Shown here one piece after another: positions 43,336 to 50,335 of a stretch of DNA of 64,000 nucleotides. Each line of letters opens with the position of its first letter. The first letter of the stretch is position 1. A program made the translations under genes and the position numbers. The notes below the pieces were generated by a model. The model was given only the letters and a program-made list of their open reading frames with translations, was not told the DNA's origin and ran no database searches. Origin of the DNA: Halofilum ochraceum (GTDB taxonomy: Bacteria; Pseudomonadota; Gammaproteobacteria; XJ16; Halofilaceae); contig NZ_LVEG02000001.1 in the NCBI RefSeq assembly GCF_001614315.2, positions 1 through 64,000 on the forward strand, in the 5' to 3' direction.

Positions 43336-43369
43336 CGTTGGGTATCGCTGGCGCTCGATCCAACCTAAG
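43336..43369. repeat. Dispersed repeat, family B, left unit beside the insertion sequence
   Basis: GTTGGGTATCGCTGGCGCTC followed by GATCCAACCTAAG is an imperfect palindrome like the first unit at 32731. The interrupted second unit resumes at the left flank of the IS (ending CGTAG at 43406) and continues after it. Confidence 0.7.
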
Positions 43370-43493
43370 GCATGCAAACCGATCAATCGGATCCGCACGA
43401 TCGTAGATCCTATGGGTGGGTCTCAAGGAAGGGCCGCAGTCAAGGCTATCCTGTGGTTGAGAGTCCAACAGCGACCACGAAGGAGGTTCCGGG

Positions 43494-44636
43494 ATGACTG
43501 CGACCCTTCGCGATCAGGCTACGACGGCGACTGAGGTGATGTACATGGCCCTGGAGTTGTCGGGGTCGAAGTGGCGGGCGGCGTTCGCCACGCCGGGAGA
43601 CGAGCGCACGCCGCAGTGGTCGATCGCCGCGGGCGATCTGGCGGCGCTGGCGCGCACGGTCGAGCGGGCGAAGGCGAAGCTCGGGGGTGCGGCGGGCACT
43701 GTGGTACGCAGTGTGTACGAGGCCGGCCGCGACGGTTTCTGGCTGCACCGCTGGCTCCAGGCGCAGGGCGTGGACAACCGGGTTATCGACGCCGGCAGCA
43801 TCGAGGTGAACACCGCGCGCAAGCGGCGCAAGACCGATCGTCTGGATGCGCGGCTGTTGCTGCGCAAGCTGATCGCGTTCTGGGGCGGTGATCGGCGCGT
43901 GTTCTCGGTCGTCGAGGTGCCGCCACAGGAGGTCGAGGCGGTGCGCCGCCTCGAGCGTGAGCGCGAGCGCCTGGTCGGCGAGAGTACGGGGCACACCAAC
44001 CGCATTCGCTCGCTGCTGGCGCTGGAGGGCCACGCCCGGGTGGCCGTCGACCGCCACCTGCGCGAGCGCCTCGCCGAACTGCGGCGCTGGGATGGCACGG
44101 CGCTGCCGCGCTGCCTGATCGAGGAGATCGAGCGCGAGTTCGCGCGCCTGGAGCAGGTGCGCGAGCAGCGCCGCAGCGTCGAGGCCGAGCAGCAGCGCCT
44201 GGTCGAGGCGGGCGACGAGGAGGTGATGCAGGTCGTGCGCACGCTCGAGCGGGTGAAGGGCGTGGGCCCGGGCAGCGCCTGGATCCTGTCGCTGGAGATG
44301 CTCGGCTGGCGCCGCTTTGCCAACCGCAAGCAGGTCGCGGCACTGGCGGGACTGGCGCCGACGCCGCATGCCAGCGGCTCAAGCGAGCGCGAGCAGGGCA
44401 TCGACAAGCACGGCAATCGCCGGGTGCGCGCGGTGATGGTCGAACTCGCCTGGCGCTGGCTGCGCTGGCAGCCCCACAGCGAACTCAGTCAGTGGTTCCG
44501 GCGCCGCTATGGCGGCGCGAGCCGGCGCCAGCGCCGCATCGGCATCGTGGCGCTCGCGCGGCGGCTTCTGGTGGCGCTTTGGCGCTATGTCGCGCGCGGT
44601 GAGCTCGACCCCGATGTGGTACTCAGCGCTGGCTGA
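43494..44636 (+). CDS. IS110 family transposase
   Basis: AAGGAGG precedes ATG 43494. The 380-residue protein has an N-terminal RuvC-like domain with candidate acidic residues Glu21 (ALELSGSKW), Glu76 (VYEAGRDG), Asp115 and Asp118 (KTDRLDAR), so the first of the usual D-E-D-D is Glu. A long basic helical middle (about 145-240) follows. The C-terminal Transposase_20 domain has LERVKGVGP, RKQVAALAGLAPTPHASGSS and GIDKHGNRRVRAVMVELAW, including the catalytic-type serine. It is full length and looks intact, so the element may be active. Confidence 0.92.
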   Translation: MTATLRDQATTATEVMYMALELSGSKWRAAFATPGDERTPQWSIAAGDLAALARTVERAKAKLGGAAGTVVRSVYEAGRDGFWLHRWLQAQGVDNRVIDAGSIEVNTARKRRKTDRLDARLLLRKLIAFWGGDRRVFSVVEVPPQEVEAVRRLERERERLVGESTGHTNRIRSLLALEGHARVAVDRHLRERLAELRRWDGTALPRCLIEEIEREFARLEQVREQRRSVEAEQQRLVEAGDEEVMQVVRTLERVKGVGPGSAWILSLEMLGWRRFANRKQVAALAGLAPTPHASGSSEREQGIDKHGNRRVRAVMVELAWRWLRWQPHSELSQWFRRRYGGASRRQRRIGIVALARRLLVALWRYVARGELDPDVVLSAG

Positions 44637-45013
44637 GCACGGCGCGAGCGCGCACGAGCCGGACAGCGACAACCGGGTCGATGTGAGCCGGATGGGCTGA
44701 TCCGCCGGGCCAGCGCGACGGGCAACGAGGTTGGGCCGCGCCCGTAACCCAGCCCGGTCGACGATCCTCGACCGACCCCTGTAGATGGGGCGCGGCCATC
44801 ATCCCGGTGAACCGACGGCGCATGCGGCATTGGGTGATCGGCGAGCACGCCGACACGGATAGAAGGTCGTCGCGGGTCCAAAAGACCCCACGCGAGATCA
44901 CCGGGACCTCGAGGCTGTAACGCCGCGCCTGGACAGGTGGATCGCGCATGCGGCCAGCGGAGGCGCTGATGTAAACAAAGCCACGATGGCCTTGACACAA
45001 CACGCCTCATAGA
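44637..45013 (+). ncRNA. Candidate bridge RNA region in the IS right end
   Basis: IS110-family elements encode a bridge RNA in their longer non-coding end. Here 44734-44743 (GGCCGCGCCC) pairs with 44788-44797. Inside is a second stem GGTCGA/TCGACC (44756-44761 and 44768-44773), giving an internal loop of the sort that displays guide sequences. The loop strands hold AACCCA (complementary to target TGGGTT right of the insertion) and GTAGAT (identical to the left junction). Just 5' lies AGGTTGGG (44728-44735), identical to the target from the core onward. Exact RNA ends are not predictable by eye. Confidence 0.45.
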
Positions 45014-45041
45014 AGGTTGGGTTGACGAAGGAAACCCAACG
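45014..45041. repeat. Family B repeat, right part interrupted by the IS
   Basis: AGGTTGGGTTGACGAAGG followed by AAACCCAACG continues the unit whose first bases (CGT, before the AG core) lie left of the IS at 43402-43406. It matches the complement of 2466-2493 base for base. Confidence 0.8.
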
Positions 45042-45093
45042 CGACGACGTTTCTGTACCCCGAACCGCCCCGCATCGTGGCCAGTCAAGCCGA

Positions 45094-45831
45094 CTACCGC
45101 ACCTCGAACTCGGTGGATTCCCACAGCCGCCCGATCCCGGGTAACGCCGTGTTCAGACCCGCCAACCGCGCGGTGTGCCAGAGGCTGACCTGGTTGGCCG
45201 TCAATACCGTGCAGCCGAGTCGATCCTCGAGATCCTGGATCCATTCCAGTGTCGGTACGGCCGTGTCCGGAATCAGCAGCGCGCTCGCGGGGTCGACGGT
45301 CATGGCGGCCGCCGATTCGAAAAACCGCGCTTCGCCCAGCGCGGCCGCGGCCGGCCCCGACGGCGCATCGAGACAGCGCATTGCGTCGACCGTAATCCCG
45401 GTCTCGCGAAGGAAGTCCGCAAACGCGGCCGCGGTCGCTTCCGGGTAGGTGGCCACGATCGACACCCGGGCGATGCCCAGTGCATTCAGCGCCGCCGAGA
45501 AGGCGAGGGAGGTGCTCGTGGCCGGACAGCGCAGCATCGTGCCGAGGGCCTCGGCCTGGGCGCGGGCATGCCCGAGCCCGTCGATGAAGCTGCCGCTCGT
45601 GCAGGCCCAGACGGCGGCGTCGGGTGCCAGCGGTGCCAGTGCCCGCGCGCTGGTCTCGAGATTCGGGAGGGCGGCCGTCCGCCGCAGGTGATGCGGTGCG
45701 TGCTCGTCGTCATCGCCGAAGATGCGGACCCCCATCAGCGCAATGCGCACGTCTTCGCCGAGGCGCTCGCCATGGCGGTAGTATTCGAACTCTGCGCCGG
45801 ACGGCGGGTAGAGTATGCCGAGTCGGGTCAT
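45094..45831 (-). CDS. Asp/Glu racemase-superfamily protein, maleate isomerase-like
   Basis: The 245-residue protein starts TRLGILYPPSGAEFEYYRHG, typical of the maleate cis-trans isomerase/arylmalonate decarboxylase branch. The first active-site Cys is present in VWACTSGSFIDG (about 77-87). At the second site, where maleate isomerase has Cys, the sequence reads LIPDTAVPTLEWI with no Cys. A one-cysteine enzyme could be a decarboxylase or lyase with different stereochemistry. It stands alone downstream of the IS, and its substrate is unknown. Confidence 0.75.
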   Translation of the reverse strand: MTRLGILYPPSGAEFEYYRHGERLGEDVRIALMGVRIFGDDDEHAPHHLRRTAALPNLETSARALAPLAPDAAVWACTSGSFIDGLGHARAQAEALGTMLRCPATSTSLAFSAALNALGIARVSIVATYPEATAAAFADFLRETGITVDAMRCLDAPSGPAAAALGEARFFESAAAMTVDPASALLIPDTAVPTLEWIQDLEDRLGCTVLTANQVSLWHTARLAGLNTALPGIGRLWESTEFEVR

Positions 45832-46003
45832 GCATGAACTCCGGGGCAGGCTGGCGGCGACACGATCACGCCGGCTCGGACAGGCCTCCGGTGCCCTGAA
45901 AACGATATTCTCGCAGAGACGCGGAGTACGCGACGATGCGTTATGGTGGATCTATTGCCGGCCGGACAGCTGTTCCCCGGACTCCTCACACGGCTGCTGC
46001 GTG

Positions 46004-46258
46004 ATGGCCAGGATCAAACTGGACCTCCACCCCATCGCCCGCAACGGCGGTGCGATCGAAGCGGAACTGAACCGCGTGATGGACGAGGCCGAAAGCAAAC
46101 GGATCAAAACCGTCGAGATCATCCACGGCAAGGGATCGGGCCAGCTCAAGAAGCGCGTCCTGAAATTTCTCGAGCGCCCGGACATGAAAGCGCGCTACGC
46201 CCGCGTGGACAAGGACGCGAAGAACCACGGCCGCCTGTTCGTGTACTTCCGCTTTTGA
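46004..46258 (+). CDS. Stand-alone Smr domain protein
   Basis: ATG 46004 (or GTG 46001) gives an 84-residue protein that is just an Smr domain: KLDLHPIARNGGAIEAELNRVMDEAE (D-L-H motif), then VEIIHGKGSGQLKKRVLKFL (H-G-x-G loop) and GRLFVYF. Smr domains are nucleases or RNA/DNA-binding modules found at the C-terminus of MutS2 and in ribosome-rescue factors. The upstream open frame contains a repeat remnant (CTCGCAGAGACGCGGAG near 45911) and is not coding. Confidence 0.8.
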   Translation: MARIKLDLHPIARNGGAIEAELNRVMDEAESKRIKTVEIIHGKGSGQLKKRVLKFLERPDMKARYARVDKDAKNHGRLFVYFRF

Positions 46259-46298
46259 AGCGCGACGGGATGTTGCGCCTTCGGACCGCGACATGGCC

Positions 46299-47030
46299 TC
46301 AGTCATTAGGGCGATCGGGATCGATCCGCTCTTTTCGGTGTGTCGGGTCCTTCGCATGAGCGTGCGCTGCATGCCTCAGCCACGTCGCGAGGCCGAATGG
46401 ATCGAAGCGCTCCACCAGCAGCGGTAACAGCAGTACCAGCATGACCACCACCAGGCCGCCGATCGCCGCGACGGCGGGGGACGCCGTGAGGCTCGTGCCG
46501 GCGGCGACGTACAGTGCGGTCATCGGCACCATGCCGATGGCGGTGGCCAGCAGGAAGGCGCTGGTGCGCATCGCCGTCAATCCCGCCCCGTAACTGACGA
46601 ATGCGAACGACACGACCGGCAGCAGTCGCGCCACGAGTATCACCAGAAACAGGAGGCGACTGCTGCATGCCGGGCAGAATGCGATATGACCGCCCAGGAA
46701 CCGCCGCATGATCGGTTGGCCCAAAAGGCGCGCGATCCAGAAGCTGAGCGCCGCACCGATCAGGGCGCCGGCCATGGCGTAGATGAAACCGGCCACCGGG
46801 CCGAACACGAGACCGCTCGCGATGGAGATCGGCACGGTCGGGATTGGGCCGATGACGACCGCCAGGACCATCAATCCCATCAGTATCAGCGGCGCCCACG
46901 GCCCACTGCGTTCGGCCAGTGTGACCAGGCCCGTGCGCGATAGATGGCCACTGTCATACAGCAGCCACCCGGTCCAGGCGGCGAGAACGAGTAGCGCAAG
47001 CGCGCCGGCGATCGCGATGGCCCGAATCAT
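46299..47030 (-). CDS. TVP38/TMEM64 (DedA superfamily) membrane protein
   Basis: The 243-residue protein has about six helices and the VTT-domain core GPIPTVPISIASGLVFGPVAGFIYAMAGALIGAALSFWIARLLGQ (read at 60-105), then RLLPVVSFAFVSYGAGLTAM. DedA-superfamily proteins are lipid scramblases or transporters in the inner membrane. A His/Arg/Pro-rich C-tail (about 220-243) is cytoplasmic. Monocistronic and leftward. Confidence 0.88.
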   Translation of the reverse strand: MIRAIAIAGALALLVLAAWTGWLLYDSGHLSRTGLVTLAERSGPWAPLILMGLMVLAVVIGPIPTVPISIASGLVFGPVAGFIYAMAGALIGAALSFWIARLLGQPIMRRFLGGHIAFCPACSSRLLFLVILVARLLPVVSFAFVSYGAGLTAMRTSAFLLATAIGMVPMTALYVAAGTSLTASPAVAAIGGLVVVMLVLLLPLLVERFDPFGLATWLRHAAHAHAKDPTHRKERIDPDRPND

Positions 47031-47100
47031 CCGCGGGCGTGATCAGCGTCAGTGGCGATACCGGATCTCCGCGTCCACCTCATTGATCCGTTCCGGATAA

Positions 47101-47748
47101 TCACCGCGATGGACCCGCGGCTCGTGTAGGGATCTGCGCTGCCAGGTGTGCACGCTCCTCCGCGCTCAGTACCCGGGGTTCCACGACCGGTGCACCCGAG
47201 ACCGGGTCAAAGAACGGGGAATGGCGGTGGTCGCCGCGCAGGCGCCAGCCGAGCACGCGGGATGCGACCCGGACCAGGGTGCCGACGGGAATGGCCGCGT
47301 GTGCATCAGTGAACCTCTGGCGCACTCCCGGATCGTGTGCGTGGACGCGACAGTCGACCGGACCAAGGAGAGACTCGGGCGTAGCTCCGGTCGCCCCGTA
47401 ATCGAGACACGCGTGCACCAGACCAAGGTAGGGGATGTGGCGGTTTGCCGTGACATTCCCGATCGGGGTGTCGCAGCAGGCGGCATACCAGCGCAGCAGC
47501 CCCCGGGGTGTCAGGCGCAGGCAGGCCAGCCGTTCGCGCCCGGTCTCGAACCGCAGTCGGGCCTGCGACATCTGCACCACTTCCGTGCCGCCATGCCGAT
47601 CGAGGATCTTGTCGGCCTGTGCCAGGAAGTACGCGAACATGCGGCAGTCACGGCAGTAACAGACGGCACGCCGGGCATGATGATCCCTGATATCCGCAAG
47701 CGCCCGGACCGTACCGCACTTGCACCGGATCGGCAGCGTGTCCGCCAT
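47101..47748 (-). CDS. DUF6151 family protein, putative zinc-binding GFA-like enzyme
   Basis: From ATG 47748 the 215-residue protein begins PIRCKCGTVRALADI with CKCG, then CYCRDCRMFAYFL and later YAACCDTPIGN. This is the zinc cysteine set of Gfa/CENP-V-like proteins that bind glutathione adducts. The family function is not established. ATG 47757 (three codons earlier) is also possible, and a longer frame from 47838 has no support. The gene is single and leftward. Confidence 0.72.
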   Translation of the reverse strand: MADTLPIRCKCGTVRALADIRDHHARRAVCYCRDCRMFAYFLAQADKILDRHGGTEVVQMSQARLRFETGRERLACLRLTPRGLLRWYAACCDTPIGNVTANRHIPYLGLVHACLDYGATGATPESLLGPVDCRVHAHDPGVRQRFTDAHAAIPVGTLVRVASRVLGWRLRGDHRHSPFFDPVSGAPVVEPRVLSAEERAHLAAQIPTRAAGPSR

Positions 47749-47879
47749 GGCGTCCATCGTATGCGGGGTTTCAGGGATTATCGAATGGTGGAAGCCGGGA
47801 CTCAAATCCGGTCTTCCGGAAAACGCGCTGCCGGTCAAACTGACCGACAGCGTGCATCGAGCGTTTCTGTCCCATGCGC

Positions 47880-49331
47880 CTATTCGGCGGCTTCCTGTTC
47901 CTCCGCCGCGGGCTGGATGTTCTGATTCATGCGGAAGAAATTCTCCGGATCATACCGTCGCTTCACCCGCGTCAATCGATTCCAGTGCGGACCATACGCC
48001 GCCCGTAAACGGTCCTGGCCGGTTTCGTCATCCGGCATGAAATTCACATAGACACCGCCGGTCGCCCACGGGGCCAGGTCCGCAAACAGTGCGCGGGTCC
48101 ATTCGATACAGCGCTGGTCGTCCGCGGGATCGCGCCAGCGCGTATGCAGGTTGATCACGAAGTTCGCATCCCGGTGCGGATAGGCCGTCGCCTCCGGCTT
48201 GATCCGGTTGACGCGACCTCCGAGTTGCCCGAGGAAAATCTCGGTCTCGTCCGATGGGAGCATCCCTGCGTAACGGATCAGCGTGTCGATCACGCCATCA
48301 CTCAGCTCGGTGAGGTTGTGCGACTTCCAGTAGTTGCGCGCGCCCGGTGTCAACAATGGGTCGAACGCCTGCTGGAATGCGGAGAACGGGCACGGGCCGA
48401 CCGCGTCGGCGATCGGTGTCCCGATCCTGCGGAAGGGACGGGCCGCTGCCTCGGCGTCTTCGCCGCTATCCGAGTGGCACAACGCGAGGATCAGTACTTC
48501 CTCTCCGTGGACGGAGGCATCGAGAAAGGGTAACGGTGGCGCTTTGCGCAGAACGACCCATGCCGTCATCGCGTCCGGCGCCGCCGCCGCGTGTTCACGA
48601 TACTCGGCGAGTATCCGCTGCCCGTTCGCGAGCGGGTGCACGATCGGTCCCGCCAGTACGGTCGGGCCAACCGGATGGACCCGGTACTCGAACGAGGTAA
48701 CGATACCGAAATTACCGCCGCCGCCGCGCAGCGCCCAGAACAGATCCACGTGCTCGTCATTGCTGGCATGGATGTAGTCCCCGTCCGCGGTCACGACATC
48801 GGCGCCGATGAGGTTGTCGATCGTGAGACCGAGGCTCCGGGCCAGCCAGCCGAAGCCACCGCCGAGGGTCAGTCCCGCGACGCCGGTGGTGGAGTTGATA
48901 CCGAGCGGGACGGCCAGGCCGAAGGCCTGGGTCTCATGATCGAGCTCGGCCAGGGTCGCCCCGGCCTCCACCCGCACCGTGTGGTGTTCGCGATCCACGC
49001 GGATGCCGCGCATTGCGGAAAGGTCGATGACCAGGCCGCCGTCGCATACGGCGTTACCGGCGATATTGTGGGCGCCCGAACGGACGGCGGTGAGAATGCC
49101 GTGCCTGCCGGCGAAGCGCACGGCCTGGATGACATCGGCCGGTCCACTGCAGCGCGCGATGAGGCCAGGTCGTCGATCAATCGCCGCGTTCCAGACGGCG
49201 CGCGCCTTGTCGTATTCCGGATCTTCCGGGTCAATCAGGCGGCCGTGAAAATCGGCTTTGAACTGCTCGAGATCAGGATTCGGGACGGCTCCCCCCGTGC
49301 CGTCGAGCCTGACCAGGGAATGGATGGTCAT
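47880..49331 (-). CDS. FAD-linked oxidase, berberine-bridge-enzyme type
   Basis: ATG 49331 follows GGAGA. The 483-residue protein has the PCMH FAD-binding domain: VRSGAHNIAGNAVCDGGLVIDLS, where the His would carry 8-alpha-linked FAD, then GVAGLTLGGGFGWLARSLGLTIDNL and WALRGGGGNFGIVTSFEY. It ends with the BBE domain (RYDPENFFRMNQNI). Such enzymes oxidise sugars, oligosaccharides or secondary metabolites with O2 or another acceptor. No signal peptide is seen. The substrate is unknown and no pathway partner is adjacent. Confidence 0.9.
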   Translation of the reverse strand: MTIHSLVRLDGTGGAVPNPDLEQFKADFHGRLIDPEDPEYDKARAVWNAAIDRRPGLIARCSGPADVIQAVRFAGRHGILTAVRSGAHNIAGNAVCDGGLVIDLSAMRGIRVDREHHTVRVEAGATLAELDHETQAFGLAVPLGINSTTGVAGLTLGGGFGWLARSLGLTIDNLIGADVVTADGDYIHASNDEHVDLFWALRGGGGNFGIVTSFEYRVHPVGPTVLAGPIVHPLANGQRILAEYREHAAAAPDAMTAWVVLRKAPPLPFLDASVHGEEVLILALCHSDSGEDAEAAARPFRRIGTPIADAVGPCPFSAFQQAFDPLLTPGARNYWKSHNLTELSDGVIDTLIRYAGMLPSDETEIFLGQLGGRVNRIKPEATAYPHRDANFVINLHTRWRDPADDQRCIEWTRALFADLAPWATGGVYVNFMPDDETGQDRLRAAYGPHWNRLTRVKRRYDPENFFRMNQNIQPAAEEQEAAE

Positions 49332-49525
49332 GGTGGGGTCTCCGGGAACCGGTGGGTCGACGGTGCCGGCCGGCACCGATCCCTCATCGAGTATAGGCCG
49401 CGCCGGGTCGCCGGCATCGATATTTCGAATCGCACCGACCAAACCGAGGCTGAATCCCGGACCGGGACCGGGGCGAAACGATCCGTTGCCGACATCGAAC
49501 CACTTCGCCGCCAGGGCAATTCTCT

Positions 49526-50080
49526 ATGGCCACCGTTTCCCGCCGTCTGATCGTGGCGCTGTTCGCCGTCTTCCTTGGTGGTTGCAGCGTGATGCCGCCG
49601 GATGACTTCCCGCGCGCGGAGCGCGTCGATCTCGACCGCTTCGTCGGCACCTGGTATGTGATCGCGCACATTCCCCCCGACGCCACGAGCAATGCCTACA
49701 ACTCGATCGAGCGCTACGAGCGTGTCGGCGAGGATCGCATCCGGACCGTATTCACTTACCGCGATGGCGGGTTCGACGGCGAACGTGAGCGCATGGAGAT
49801 GACCGGGTTCGTGCAGGCCGGCACGAGCAATGCGATCTGGGCGATGCAGCCGTTCTGGCCGCTCCGGCTCGAGAACACCATCAGCTACGTGGATCCGGAT
49901 TACCGTACGACCATCGTCGCCCGCTCGAAACGCGACTGGGTCTGGATCATGGCGCGAACACCGGAAATTCCGGAGCGCGAGTACGAAGAGCTCGTCGCGC
50001 GTGTGGAAGCGCTGGGTTACGACCTGGAGGGGCTGCGCAAGGTCCCCCAGCAGCCACTGGACGAGCGCGACGACCTGTAA
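49526..50080 (+). CDS. blc: Outer-membrane lipocalin lipoprotein, Blc-like
   Basis: A lipoprotein signal (LIVALFAVFLGGC) precedes a lipocalin barrel with the GTWYVIAHIPP motif (about 42-52, G-x-W-Y), an NAYNSIERY strand, and the YRTTIVARSKRDWVWIMARTPEI closing segment with the conserved Arg. The 184-residue protein should bind fatty acids or lysophospholipids at the outer membrane. The RND pump genes follow 255 bp downstream but probably have their own promoter. Confidence 0.92.
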   Translation: MATVSRRLIVALFAVFLGGCSVMPPDDFPRAERVDLDRFVGTWYVIAHIPPDATSNAYNSIERYERVGEDRIRTVFTYRDGGFDGERERMEMTGFVQAGTSNAIWAMQPFWPLRLENTISYVDPDYRTTIVARSKRDWVWIMARTPEIPEREYEELVARVEALGYDLEGLRKVPQQPLDERDDL

Positions 50081-50114
50081 CCGTTAACTGTTCTCCCGCC
50101 TGCCTGGCCGGCAC

Positions 50115-50128
50115 TTGACCCTGATCAA
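50115..50128. promoter_or_regulatory. FNR/Anr-type box candidate
   Basis: TTGAC-CCTG-ATCAA matches the TTGAT-N4-ATCAA consensus at nine of ten positions. A CATAAT -10-like box lies at 50158-50163, which places the site near -48 rather than the ideal -41.5. It lies between the lipocalin and RND genes. Confidence 0.4.
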
Positions 50129-50335
50129 GCGCGCAAAGTGTCATTCCGGTAACCTGGCATAATCGCCTGTAAGGGCCCGTTACGCCTGTTATGTCATCTC
50201 GCCGCTGTGCCGGGCGGGACAAAGGTTTCGGCGAATGGCAGCCAAAATACGTATCCGTGCCCGCTGCGGGGCGCGCACAAGAAGATGCGCTGACCACCTC
50301 CGCTCCATCGGGACCATCGCGGATGGGGGCATGCA

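Larger units (their letters stand above)
43407..45015 (+). mobile_element. IS110-family (IS1111-type) insertion sequence in a family B repeat
   Basis: The element carries one transposase gene, a short left non-coding end (87 bp) and a long right non-coding end (377 bp), the layout of the IS1111 group. Left flank ...CGTAG and right flank AGGTTGGG... share an AG (CT on the other strand) core, at 43405-43406 and 45014-45015. Removing 1609 bp restores GTAGGTTGGGTTGACGAAGG followed by AAACCCAACG, matching the complement of the intact repeat at 2466-2495. Near-terminal CTATGGG (left) and CTCATAG (right) form an imperfect subterminal inverted repeat. No target duplication beyond the core is seen, as expected for this family. 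Confidence 0.82.
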
